Shown: positions 22,757 to 30,674 of the stretch, piece by piece
How positions within the stretch are numbered: position 1 is the first letter of the stretch
How the letters are laid out: the number at the start of each line of letters is the position of its first letter
Source: Oscillospiraceae bacterium
Lineage (GTDB): Bacteria > Bacillota > Clostridia > Oscillospirales > Oscillospiraceae
Length of the DNA stretch: 41,109 nucleotides
Reading direction: 5' to 3'
NCBI GenBank assembly: GCA_902778275.1
Contig: CACYXE010000016.1
Coordinates: forward strand, 1-41,109
The notes under the pieces: model-generated
The model's database searches: none
Told to the model about the DNA's origin: nothing
What the model saw: the letters and a program-made list of their open reading frames with translations, nothing else
Program-made: the position numbers and the translations under genes

Positions 22757-23677
22757 TCAGAAGAGGACAGAGGAGAGATAAAGCATCAGAGGGATTGTTA
22801 ACAGGGATATGATCGTAGTAAAACAGGTCGCAGACGCTACCGCGTCTGCTTCGGAGACCATCCCGCAATTGCTTACGATGGCCACCATAGTCGCTGCAGG
22901 TGGCATAGCTGCCAGCAGAAACACGACAAGATCATACTTTTCGGGAAGGGGGAGTACGCATTTAACAAGAAAAGCTGCGATGAGCGGCATCAGCAGCAGC
23001 TTGATGCAGGCGGGAAGGAGCATCGAAAAGCAGTCCCCGCGGATTCTCTGTCCCTGCATTTGGATCCCGATCAGCAAAAGGCAGAGCGGAAAAGCCGCGG
23101 AGGCGAGCTGGTCGATCGGAGTCATCAGCAGGCTCGGCAATTCGACCCCAAGCCCCTTGAGGAGAAAGCCCAGCAGCAGCGCATAAAGTACCGGCATCCG
23201 CAAAAGCTCACGCAAGGTCTGAAGAAGGCTTGTCTCCTGTTTCACCTTGACCAGCAATGGCGCCGTCAGGTTGATCAGCACATTGCCGAATGCGGAGGAG
23301 ACTGCCGCGATAGAACTATAGGCTTCTCCCAGAAATGCATGGATGATCGTATAGCCGGCAGCGCCGTTGTTGCTGTATGGAGAACAGATGCAGACCATTC
23401 GTAAAGCTGTTCCTCGAAAGCCAAAGAGCTTCCCGAGCAGGAAACTCAGCAGCAGGGTACACAGATAAACGGAAAACAGAGAGAAATAGAATAGCAAGCA
23501 GTCTTCTGGCTGCATGGGCGACTGATACACGCTCCGAAAGACCACTGCCGGAACCAGAACATACATGATCAGAGATGACAGCATTGGGATATGCTGTTTC
23601 ACAAGGCTTGCCCGTGCGAGGATCCATCCGACCCCCACAAGAAAGAGTACCTGAATAATTGGGTTGATATATGTCAT
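22757..23677 (-). CDS. AEC family (auxin efflux carrier-like) transporter
   Basis: A 306-residue membrane protein with about ten spans arranged as two five-helix halves. The AEC hallmarks are visible: MYVLVPAVVFRSVYQSP near residue 40, a SPYSNNGAAGYTIIHAFLG stretch (broken helix with N-N-G), and in the second half LAAMPPAATMVAIVSNCGM. Bacterial AEC members move malate, malonate or other dicarboxylates (MleP and MdcF are examples). Placement between a GntR regulator and the split transketolase, opposite a TTT/citrate lyase-like operon, suggests carboxylate traffic. The direction of transport is unknown. Confidence 0.88.
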   Translation of the reverse strand: MTYINPIIQVLFLVGVGWILARASLVKQHIPMLSSLIMYVLVPAVVFRSVYQSPMQPEDCLLFYFSLFSVYLCTLLLSFLLGKLFGFRGTALRMVCICSPYSNNGAAGYTIIHAFLGEAYSSIAAVSSAFGNVLINLTAPLLVKVKQETSLLQTLRELLRMPVLYALLLGFLLKGLGVELPSLLMTPIDQLASAAFPLCLLLIGIQMQGQRIRGDCFSMLLPACIKLLLMPLIAAFLVKCVLPLPEKYDLVVFLLAAMPPAATMVAIVSNCGMVSEADAVASATCFTTIISLLTIPLMLYLSSVLF

Positions 23678-23752
23678 GAGGATCGCCCTTTCGATAGGGG
23701 TATGGAAGGAGAAGCAAGCGACCTTGGCGGGCGGCTGAATCGACCGCCGCTG

Positions 23753-24418
23753 TCAGAGGGAATAGAAGGTCTGCTCCAGATGCTCGGACATCAGGCGTTG
23801 ACTCAGTTCTGCGTCCTTGGCATTGATTGCACTCAGGATCGTCTTGTGCGCCTCGAGCGCCTCTTTGGGATGCTGATCATTGCGCTTCATCATATTCTTC
23901 TCCATCCACAAGTAGATGTATGTGTGGTAAGTGCGGAGAAGCGTGATTACATGACGGCTGCTGCAGCTGTTGTAAATCACAGAATGAAACGCGTTGCCCG
24001 CCTTCCAGCATTGCTCGGGATCGTTCCGTTCATAATAAAACTGCTGAAGGTCAATAATCTCCTGAAGGAGTGCGCGGGTTTTGTTGTCCATGGTCGTCGC
24101 TGCCAGCTTGGCGGCCAAGCCTTCCAGAAATGCACGGATGATCAGGATGTTGTACATTTCTTCCTTGGACAGGCCAATAACCTCCGCTCCGCAATTCGGT
24201 TTCAGACAGAGAAGCCCGTCGTTTTCCAGACGTTTGATCGCTTCCCGTACCGGTGTGCGGCTGATTCCGAGTTCCTTTGCAATCTCGATTTCGTTAAGCA
24301 TAAAGAGAGGCGGGTACTCTGCCACAACAATTTTTCTCTGGATATAGCGGTAGGCTTGATCCGAGAGGGATGTCTTTTCGGGGACAATGTCCGAAAAAAA
24401 GTTGGGAATAACTGTCAT
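23753..24418 (-). CDS. GntR-family transcriptional regulator (FCD/FadR subfamily)
   Basis: A 221-residue regulator. Residues about 17-80 form the GntR winged helix (QAYRYIQRKIVVAEYPP, then ELGISRTPVREAIKRLENDG). The rest is an all-helical FCD domain (IRAFLEGLAAKLAATTM, AFHSVIYNSC, MSEHLEQT) that binds a carboxylate, often with a metal. AGGAGA spaced 8 nt favours the ATG at 24418 over an upstream ATG at 24439. It heads a leftward operon and is divergent to tctCBA-citDEF. The palindrome in the tctC promoter is its best candidate operator, with the transported acid or a breakdown product as inducer (inference). Confidence 0.93.
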   Translation of the reverse strand: MTVIPNFFSDIVPEKTSLSDQAYRYIQRKIVVAEYPPLFMLNEIEIAKELGISRTPVREAIKRLENDGLLCLKPNCGAEVIGLSKEEMYNILIIRAFLEGLAAKLAATTMDNKTRALLQEIIDLQQFYYERNDPEQCWKAGNAFHSVIYNSCSSRHVITLLRTYHTYIYLWMEKNMMKRNDQHPKEALEAHKTILSAINAKDAELSQRLMSEHLEQTFYSL

Positions 24419-24440
24419 GATCGAATCTCCTGATATCATT

Positions 24441-24459
24441 CTCGGTATTGGATACTGAG
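24441..24459. promoter_or_regulatory. Imperfect palindrome at the gntR transcription start
   Basis: CTCGGTATTGGATACTGAG is a near-palindrome (7 of 9 arm pairs match around the centre), just downstream of the gntR -10. It could be a self-regulation site, though it differs from the 16-bp palindrome in the tctC promoter. Confidence 0.35.
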
Positions 24460-24472
24460 ATATTATAATACT

Positions 24473-24502
24473 ATTATACTATTATCAATACACTTTTGTC
24501 AA
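24473..24502 (-). promoter_or_regulatory. Promoter for gntR and its leftward operon
   Basis: TTGACA (24497-24502) and TATAAT (24473-24478) on the minus strand are separated by 18 bp in AT-rich DNA. Confidence 0.75.
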
Positions 24503-24586
24503 TAATATCCGAAATGTATGTACAACAGAACAATGATTTGTGGTTAATAGACAAAAGAAATGGGGAATTATTGTATTTCTTGGCTG

Positions 24587-24630
24587 TTGCAATTCAACAC
24601 GCAAGTAATTATAATTATTGTATACAATAA
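24587..24630 (+). promoter_or_regulatory. tctC promoter with overlapping 16-bp palindromic operator
   Basis: TTGCAA (24587-24592) and TATAAT (24610-24615) are 17 bp apart. The perfect palindrome TTATTGTATACAATAA (24615-24630) begins on the last base of the -10 and covers the start site. TTGTATACAA-type inverted repeats are usual for FadR-like GntR regulators. A second copy of the left half (AATTATTGTAT) lies at 24566-24576, upstream of the -35. Repressor binding here would block initiation. Confidence 0.75.
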
Positions 24631-24747
24631 CATCGGTATTTTCAACCCTTATTTGAATAGAAAAAAGGAGGTGTATGAGCAGATTCTTTCGCACGCACTG
24701 TAGGAAAAACATCGTTCGGAATCATTCTTATGAAAGGAAAGAAAAAA

Positions 24748-25767
24748 ATGAAAAAACTTGTCGTTGTCGTTTTGGCGATTGTTATGGTGTTTTCTATTGC
24801 TGCATGTGGTCAGTCGCCAGCACCCGCGGCTACGCAGGCGCCCGCTGCTGAAGCGCCCGCCGCTGAAGCTCCCGCGGAGGAGGGCTTCGTGTTCAATCGC
24901 CGCATTGAGGTCATGACGCCTTCACCCGAAGGCTCCAATGCGGACATCACACTGCGCAAGATGGCCGATCTGCTTAGCGCAGAACTCGGCGTCGACATCA
25001 TTGTTACGGATATGCCCGGCGCATCCGGCGTGACCGGCTATACCTGGGCAAAAGATCAGCAGCATGATGGCTACTTCTACCAGTATACGTCTCCCTCTGC
25101 GATCGGTTCCGCGGTTCTTGGAAACTTCGACTTTGATTTTCTGGGCTCCATCACGCCGATGTGCAGCCTGCTCAGCTCCAAGGATGTGTTCTTTACGAGC
25201 AGCAAGAACAGCAAGTTCAGCGACTTTGAGTCTCTGAAAGAATATGCTCTGGCCAACCCTGGCAAGGTCACCATTGCGGTTCAGTCCACCACCGGCATTG
25301 ACGGCGCCTCTATGGGTGAGTTCTTAGCCGAGTGCGGCTTTGATCTCAAAATCGTCAACTATGAGGCCGATGCGACGACCGCATGCCTGTCTGGCGAGGT
25401 CGACTTAATGATGAGCACCTACGGTGAAAACGAGGCCTATATCGAATCCGGCGACATGCTCCCGATCATCGTCCTGAGTGACAAGCGTCAGCCGGAGCTG
25501 CCGGACGTCCCATGCACGGTGGAAGTGGGTATCAATGCTACACTCGGCCCGTGGTTTGGCTTTACCTGCTTCAACGATACACCTGTCGAAGCCAAGGAGG
25601 CTTTTGAGGCTGCCGTTGCCAAGGTCGCTGAAGGTGAGGAGTGGCAGAATTTCTTGCTCAGCCTCGGATATAACGTCGACTTCCGCGATGAGGCCGGGTT
25701 TACCGAACTTCTGAATGATACGGCCACAATCATGGCTGATGCCTTCTCCTTCTTTGCCAATCACTAA
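24748..25767 (+). CDS. tctC: Tripartite tricarboxylate transporter substrate-binding lipoprotein
   Basis: A 339-residue TctC-type binding protein. It has a lipoprotein signal (MKKLVVVVLAIVMVFSIAAC, lipobox IAAC) and an Ala/Pro/Glu linker, so it is tethered to the membrane rather than free as in Gram-negatives. The mature part opens with RRIEVMTPSPEGSNADITLRKMA, then IIVTDMPGASGVTGYTWAK, matching the two conserved loops that hold the carboxylate through ordered water. AAGGAAAG precedes the ATG at 24748; an upstream in-frame ATG at 24730 lacks a ribosome site. First gene of the tctCBA-citDEF operon. Confidence 0.9.
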   Translation: MKKLVVVVLAIVMVFSIAACGQSPAPAATQAPAAEAPAAEAPAEEGFVFNRRIEVMTPSPEGSNADITLRKMADLLSAELGVDIIVTDMPGASGVTGYTWAKDQQHDGYFYQYTSPSAIGSAVLGNFDFDFLGSITPMCSLLSSKDVFFTSSKNSKFSDFESLKEYALANPGKVTIAVQSTTGIDGASMGEFLAECGFDLKIVNYEADATTACLSGEVDLMMSTYGENEAYIESGDMLPIIVLSDKRQPELPDVPCTVEVGINATLGPWFGFTCFNDTPVEAKEAFEAAVAKVAEGEEWQNFLLSLGYNVDFRDEAGFTELLNDTATIMADAFSFFANH

Positions 25768-25830
25768 CTAAGAGCTTTGCGCGGGGGAGCACCATCTCCT
25801 CCGCGCCTGTTTCTTCGGAGGAATACTTAC

Positions 25831-26334
25831 ATGGCAGAATTCATCATCTGCGGTTTGCTGGCCTTGTTTTTCCTGGTCATGCTGATCGCCGGATATGTGA
25901 CCACAGCGGTCTTCCTGGGGGATGAGAGCGTAAGGCTTTACCCATCCGTCCTTCTGCTCGCAATCATTCTCTGCCTGGTTTTGCATTGCGTCCAGCTGTG
26001 GAAAAAGCTCCCTTCGGAAGAGAAAAAAAGAAGCATCGCCGATATCTTCAGACTGAAGGATCGGCAAACGCATATCTTTTTGCTGACTATTGTGGTCACA
26101 ATCCTTTATTTCCTTTTGTTAGATACACTGAGTTTTGTCCTGCTCACGCCCTTCATTTGCCTTTATTACATCATGATGTTAGGAGAAACAAGCTGGCTGA
26201 AAGGGATCGTGACCTCCATTCTGATTACGGCGGCGGTCTATTGTGTTTTTATCTATGGGCTGCACATCCGCCTGCCACGGGGTACCGGTATTATTCGAGA
26301 GCTCACAATGAAGCTTGAGTTCCTGTTTGGATGA
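25831..26334 (+). CDS. tctB: Tripartite tricarboxylate transporter small membrane subunit (TctB type)
   Basis: A 167-residue protein with four hydrophobic segments, separated by a charged loop (KKLPSEEKKRSIADIFRLKD, about residues 59-78). This is the layout of TctB-like small subunits. Sequence identity in this family is always low, so the call rests on size, topology and position between the tctC and tctA genes. GGAGG precedes the ATG at 25831. It is needed with TctA for Na+-coupled uptake. Confidence 0.82.
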   Translation: MAEFIICGLLALFFLVMLIAGYVTTAVFLGDESVRLYPSVLLLAIILCLVLHCVQLWKKLPSEEKKRSIADIFRLKDRQTHIFLLTIVVTILYFLLLDTLSFVLLTPFICLYYIMMLGETSWLKGIVTSILITAAVYCVFIYGLHIRLPRGTGIIRELTMKLEFLFG

Positions 26335-26371
26335 GGTTCTCAAGCCGGTCTGAACCCAAGGGAGGGACATA

Positions 26372-27883
26372 ATGGCAGAAGCTTTTGCCTATCTTGGTCA
26401 GTCGTTTTCTATCATCTGCCAACCGATAAATCTACTGATTATGTTTGGCGGCGTGATTTTTGGCGTCATCATGGGTGCCCTTCCGGGCATCAGCGCAACA
26501 ATGGCCGTCATATTCTGTCTGACCTTTACCTATTCAATGGACCCCGTAATGGGGATTACCTTTCTCTGCGCAGTGAACTGCTCCGCTGTAACCGGCGGCG
26601 GGATCACAGCCATCCTGTTCAATATTCCAGGTACGCCTGCCAGCGCGGTAACGACTTTTGACGGCTCACCCATGGTCAAACGCGGCGAAGTGGGAAGGGC
26701 CCTGAGCCTGGATCTTTTCTCCTCAGCGATCGGCAATCTCGTCGGCGCCGTCATCATGTTTTTCTGCACGGCCCCTTTAATGGTGGCCGCATTGCGTTTC
26801 GGCGCATCTGAAATGTGCATGATCGTCCTGATGGGGCTGAGTGTGATCATCTTTCTGGATGAGAGCAACATCCTGCTTACCATCGCTTCCGGTTTGATCG
26901 GCTTGTGGATCTCAACCATCGGGCAGGACCCCATGACAGGGCAGGCGCGTTATACCTTCGGCTCCAGCTTCCTGCTCGCTGGCGTTGATATGCTGCCTTT
27001 CATGATCGGAATGTTTGCTCTGACAGAGCTGTACTCCGAGTTTTTGACGCCGGAAAAAACAAAACTCGGCAAAATGGATCCAAGAAAGGTTACGAAACTG
27101 ACGAACTTCAAAGAGATGTTCTCCATGAGATGGCTGCTGCTTCGGGACAGCATTCTCGGAACCGTGGTAGGGATCCTGCCGGGAGCCGGAAGTACGATCG
27201 CCTCGTTCCTCAGCTACTCGATGGAGACACGGATCTCCAAACATCCCAAGGATTTCGGGACAGGTATTCCCGAAGGGATCGCTGCATCGGAGACGGCGAA
27301 CAACGCCGCAGCTGCCGGAATGATGATCCCCCTTGTTGCGATGGGCATCCCAGGCGGCACCAGCGCTGCCATGATGAGCATCGCACTCAATATCCAGGGC
27401 GTTAAGGTAGGGCCGCTGTTGCTGAAGACGCAGCCGCTATACCTCTACTCCGTTGTTGCGGGCATGCTTTTCGCAAGTATCGCCATGGTATTCGTCTCCA
27501 TATTGATTGCGAAAGTGTTTGCGCGTGTACTATGCCTGCCCTACCGTTACCTGGCGGCGATGATTCTTACGCTTGCCATTGTGGGCTGCTACGCGAAAAA
27601 CGGCCGCATCAACGACGTATATATCATGCTGGGGGCCGGCGTTCTCGGCATCCTCTGCAAGCGTTGTCATTTCAACAACAGCGCCATCGTTCTGGGGCTT
27701 GTGCTGGGCAATCTGTTTGAGGTCAACCTTCGCCGGACGCTTAACCTCGCAACCGACGGGTTGCTGCCCTATCTCATGCACCGCCCCATTACTATCGTGC
27801 TGCTCGTGACCGTTGCCGCGATATTCTTCTTCGCCATACGCAAGGCGAACCGAAAGAAAGCAGATTCAGGAGGAGTAATATGA
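26372..27883 (+). CDS. tctA: Tripartite tricarboxylate transporter large membrane subunit
   Basis: A 503-residue membrane protein with about twelve spans. The TctA signatures are clear: FGVIMGALPGISATMAVIF near residues 28-46, TAILFNIPGTPASAVTTFDG, and in the second repeat GILPGAGSTIASFLSYSME followed by PEGIAASETANNAAAAG and GIPGGTSAAMM. It forms the translocation path for tricarboxylates or dicarboxylates delivered by TctC. GGGAGGG precedes the ATG. Its stop codon overlaps the citD start (ATGA), so uptake and lyase subunits are translationally coupled. Confidence 0.95.
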   Translation: MAEAFAYLGQSFSIICQPINLLIMFGGVIFGVIMGALPGISATMAVIFCLTFTYSMDPVMGITFLCAVNCSAVTGGGITAILFNIPGTPASAVTTFDGSPMVKRGEVGRALSLDLFSSAIGNLVGAVIMFFCTAPLMVAALRFGASEMCMIVLMGLSVIIFLDESNILLTIASGLIGLWISTIGQDPMTGQARYTFGSSFLLAGVDMLPFMIGMFALTELYSEFLTPEKTKLGKMDPRKVTKLTNFKEMFSMRWLLLRDSILGTVVGILPGAGSTIASFLSYSMETRISKHPKDFGTGIPEGIAASETANNAAAAGMMIPLVAMGIPGGTSAAMMSIALNIQGVKVGPLLLKTQPLYLYSVVAGMLFASIAMVFVSILIAKVFARVLCLPYRYLAAMILTLAIVGCYAKNGRINDVYIMLGAGVLGILCKRCHFNNSAIVLGLVLGNLFEVNLRRTLNLATDGLLPYLMHRPITIVLLVTVAAIFFFAIRKANRKKADSGGVI

Positions 27884-28155
27884 TCATTACGAAACAGGCC
27901 TCAGCCGGAACCAATACCAAGAACGATGCCCTCGTCACGGTGTTTCATCGAGAGGGAGAAGGCATTGACGTCGAACTGCACAGCATTGTGGCTCTTCAGT
28001 TTGGGAGGCAAATCATAAAGACAGCGAAAGAGATGGCGGCAGAAATGGGCGTCAGTTCCGCCGGTATCCGCATCGAGGATCAAGGCGCGTTGGACTATGT
28101 GATTCGCGCGCGCGTGGAGGCCGCGATCGTTCGGTCAATGGAGGGTGTGAAGTAA
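27880..28155 (+). CDS. citD: Citrate lyase acyl carrier (gamma) subunit homologue lacking the attachment serine
   Basis: A 91-residue CitD homologue. In citrate lyase this small subunit carries 2'-(5''-triphosphoribosyl)-3'-dephospho-CoA on Ser14 within AGTLES(S/G)D. Here the same stretch reads AGTNTKND, so position 14 is Lys and no serine lies in the loop. The C-terminal part is family-typical: QFGRQIIKTAKEMAAEMGV, then IRIEDQGALDYVIRARVEAA. Start overlaps the tctA stop (ATGA) and its stop overlaps the citE start by one base. Either the carrier uses another residue (Thr13 or Ser8 are nearest) or it no longer carries the cofactor. No citC, citX or citG gene is in the window. Confidence 0.88.
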   Translation: MIITKQASAGTNTKNDALVTVFHREGEGIDVELHSIVALQFGRQIIKTAKEMAAEMGVSSAGIRIEDQGALDYVIRARVEAAIVRSMEGVK

Positions 28156-29024
28156 TGAGAAGAAGCATCATGTTCCTTCCCGCCGCGAAACCCGGCAACC
28201 TGCTGAATGCAGATGTGTACGGAGCCGACGGGATTGTAATCGACCTGGAGGATGCGACCGCCATCGGAGAGAAGGATTCAGCCCGGATCCTGCTCAAGCA
28301 TGCGCTCCGCACCTTCCACTATAACGCGGAGGTCATCATTCGGATCAACTCTCTGTCAACGCCTTGGTGGAAAGCGGATTTGGAGATGATCGTTCCGGAA
28401 AAGCCCGACACGATCATGCCTACGAAAGTCTATACGCCGAATGATATTCGCCTCATTGATGAAACGATAACCCGGATTGAGACCGAGCACGGGATGGAGG
28501 TTGGGAAGATCAGGCTGCTTCCGCTGTTGGAGACTGCCGGCGGGATTGAGCATGCATATGAGATTGCGCTCGCAAGTCCCCGCATCGACGGTCTGTATCT
28601 CGGCGCAGTCGACTTGGCCCTGGATATGAAGGCGACGCTCACAGACGAATCATATGAAATCGCTTATGCGCGCTCACGCCTGGTTACGGCGGCGCGTACC
28701 GTCGGCATTGACGCGATTGATACGCCGTATCTCCAGGTTCGCAACTACGAAGGGCTTCAAAAGGTGACCAGGATTGTAAAAAATATGGGCTTCAACGGGA
28801 AGGCCTGCATTTATCCTGGCCAGGTATCCTATGTCAATGCGATTTTCTCACCGACTGCAGAGGAGTACGAGATTGCTAAAGCAGTCGTGAGCGCATTCAA
28901 TCAGGCAGAGTCCGAAGGCCGTGGTGTCGTGGTCGTCGGAGGCAAGATGTATGACGGTCCCGCCATTACCATTGTGCGGAATACCGTAGAGGAGTATGAA
29001 AGAATAAACGGGGTGCGTACATGA
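28155..29024 (+). CDS. citE: Citrate lyase beta subunit (HpcH/HpaI aldolase family)
   Basis: A 289-residue TIM-barrel lyase. CitE cleaves citryl-ACP to oxaloacetate and acetyl-ACP; close relatives cleave malyl-CoA or citramalyl-CoA. The Mg and substrate residues are visible: MFLPAAKPGNLLNADVYGAD, VIDLEDATAIGEKDSAR, IIRINS, LLPLLETAGGIEHA and YLGAVDLALDM. The last third includes GKACIYPGQV, which contacts the CoA/ACP thioester. It overlaps the citD stop by one base (TAATG) and the citF start by four (ATGA). Whether it works on an ACP or a CoA thioester is open because the partner CitD lacks Ser14. Confidence 0.92.
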   Translation: MRRSIMFLPAAKPGNLLNADVYGADGIVIDLEDATAIGEKDSARILLKHALRTFHYNAEVIIRINSLSTPWWKADLEMIVPEKPDTIMPTKVYTPNDIRLIDETITRIETEHGMEVGKIRLLPLLETAGGIEHAYEIALASPRIDGLYLGAVDLALDMKATLTDESYEIAYARSRLVTAARTVGIDAIDTPYLQVRNYEGLQKVTRIVKNMGFNGKACIYPGQVSYVNAIFSPTAEEYEIAKAVVSAFNQAESEGRGVVVVGGKMYDGPAITIVRNTVEEYERINGVRT

Positions 29025-30445
29025 AAGGGAAACTTGTAGCGTCTGTGGAAGAGGCTATTCGCCTTTGTGGTCTAAAGGACGGCATGACCGTCTCCTTCCA
29101 TCATCATCTCCGCGACGGGGACGGCGTGCTGCCGATGGTCATGAATAAGATCTCTGAAATGGGCTTTCATGACATCACGGTGAGCGCAAGCGGTATTCAC
29201 GGTTCCCATGGCTGCCTGGTCGATCTGATAAAAAATGGTGTGGTGACGGGGATCGACACCGATTACATCAGCAAAGTGGTTGGCCTTTCCATCTCTCACG
29301 GCAGCATGGATCGCCCGGTCATTTTCCGTACACATGGCAATCGCCCCCACGCGATCGCCGTGGGAGAGTCCCCGATAGACATTGCCTTTATTGCGGCGTC
29401 TGCTGCGGACTGTCAGGGCAACATGAACGGCGTAAGCGGACCGTCTGCATTCGGCTCTATGGGCTATGCTTTCGCCGATGCAGCCTATGCCAAGAAAGTC
29501 GTTGTCATTACCGACAATCTGGTCGAGTACCCTTTGACGCCCATCTCCATTGACGAGCGCTACGCGGACTATGTGGTTGCCGTCGACTCGATCGGCGACG
29601 TCAATGGGATTCGTTCCGGAATCACTGCCGTCACCCAGAACCCGATGTCTCTGGAGATTGCGAAAAAAGCTGTCTCTGTATTTGAAAACTCCGGGCTTTT
29701 CGAAGAGGGCTTTATCTATCAGACCGGCGGCGGGAGCATCTCCCTTGCCACTACAAAATTTCTTCAAGCCGCCATGGATCGCAAAGGTATTCGCGGTTCG
29801 GCGATCCTGGGCGGGACTAACGGGCTGCTGGTGGATTTGCTGGAGAAAGGCTATTTCCGAAAGATCATGGATATCCAGTGCCTTGATCTGGATGCAGTAG
29901 AGTCCATCAAAAGGAACCAGGAACATCAGGAGATCTCTGCCGCCTGCTATGCGGACATGCTGTCAAAGAGCTGCGTAGCCAAACATTTGACCTGCGTAAT
30001 GCTGGGCGCGACGGAGATCGATCTGGATTTCAACGTCAATGTACACACCGATTCCAACGGAATCATTCGCGGCGGTTCCGGCGGCCACACGGACATTGCT
30101 CACGGCGCAAAGCTGACCATCGCCATGGCGCCCCTCCTGCGCCAGCGCCGCTCAGCCGTTCTGGAGCATGTGACTACTAAATCCACTCTGGGGGACAGTA
30201 TCGATGTGTTTGTCACCCAGCGCGGGATTGCTGTCAATCCGAAGCGGCCCGATCTGCGCAGCCGGCTGGTTGATGCCGGCCTTCCGGTGAAGGAAATTGG
30301 AGAGCTTTACGAGACTGCCCGCGCCTTGGCGGGCAAGCCTGATCCGCTGCCCTTCACGGACAAGGTAGTGGGAAAGGTTTACGGCTATGACGGACAGCTC
30401 AGTGACGTCATCCGCCAGGTCGACGAAAGCAAAGCTGCCGTTTGA
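29021..30445 (+). CDS. citF: Citrate lyase alpha subunit (citrate:ACP/CoA transferase)
   Basis: A 474-residue protein of the CitF CoA-transferase family, which exchanges acetyl for citrate on the thioester carrier. Matching elements are GMTVSFHHHLRDGDGVLPMVM near the N-terminus, ITVSASGIHGSHGCLVDLI, and in the second half MLGATEIDLDFNVNVHTDSN, GGSGGHTDIAHGAKL and VFVTQRGIAVNP. It is slightly shorter than enterobacterial CitF (about 500), mainly at the N-terminus. It starts in an ATGA overlap with citE and is the last gene of the operon. About 180 bp later a strong terminator follows. Confidence 0.93.
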   Translation: MKGKLVASVEEAIRLCGLKDGMTVSFHHHLRDGDGVLPMVMNKISEMGFHDITVSASGIHGSHGCLVDLIKNGVVTGIDTDYISKVVGLSISHGSMDRPVIFRTHGNRPHAIAVGESPIDIAFIAASAADCQGNMNGVSGPSAFGSMGYAFADAAYAKKVVVITDNLVEYPLTPISIDERYADYVVAVDSIGDVNGIRSGITAVTQNPMSLEIAKKAVSVFENSGLFEEGFIYQTGGGSISLATTKFLQAAMDRKGIRGSAILGGTNGLLVDLLEKGYFRKIMDIQCLDLDAVESIKRNQEHQEISAACYADMLSKSCVAKHLTCVMLGATEIDLDFNVNVHTDSNGIIRGGSGGHTDIAHGAKLTIAMAPLLRQRRSAVLEHVTTKSTLGDSIDVFVTQRGIAVNPKRPDLRSRLVDAGLPVKEIGELYETARALAGKPDPLPFTDKVVGKVYGYDGQLSDVIRQVDESKAAV

Positions 30446-30464
30446 TGCAGCCGGGCTGACCGCC

Positions 30465-30551
30465 ATGGCCAAAGGAAAGTACGCCGATGAGCTCGACATC
30501 CCCGTCAGCGATGAGGAAGGCGACTGCTTGGCAGAGGCCGATGCCCCATGA
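30465..30551 (+). other. Possible gene remnant after citF
   Basis: A 28-codon frame (MAKGKYADELDIPVSDEEG and so on) whose frame stays open a little upstream within the end of citF. It has protein-like composition but no ribosome site. It may be a fragment left at the edge of the inserted block, or chance. The rest of 30446-30620 shows nothing recognisable. Confidence 0.2.
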
Positions 30552-30621
30552 CTCCAACGAACTCAGGCGAAAACCCAACGAACCCATGTTTTGCCGCGAG
30601 CATCTAAAAGCGCATAAAAGC

Positions 30622-30664
30622 AAAAAAGGCCGGTCCCGGGAGTATCCGGGACCGGCCTTAAAAC
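30622..30664. terminator. Bidirectional terminator after citF
   Basis: AAGGCCGGTCCCGG (30626-30639) pairs with CCGGGACCGGCCTT (30646-30659), with A-rich DNA on one side. It separates the citF operon from the convergent metallophosphoesterase gene. Confidence 0.8.
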
Positions 30665-30674
30665 GCTGAAAAAC

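Noticed and set aside
30487-30669. 60-codon frame crossing the terminator after citF
   Set aside because: It has no ribosome site, reads through a perfect hairpin and has basic low-complexity content.
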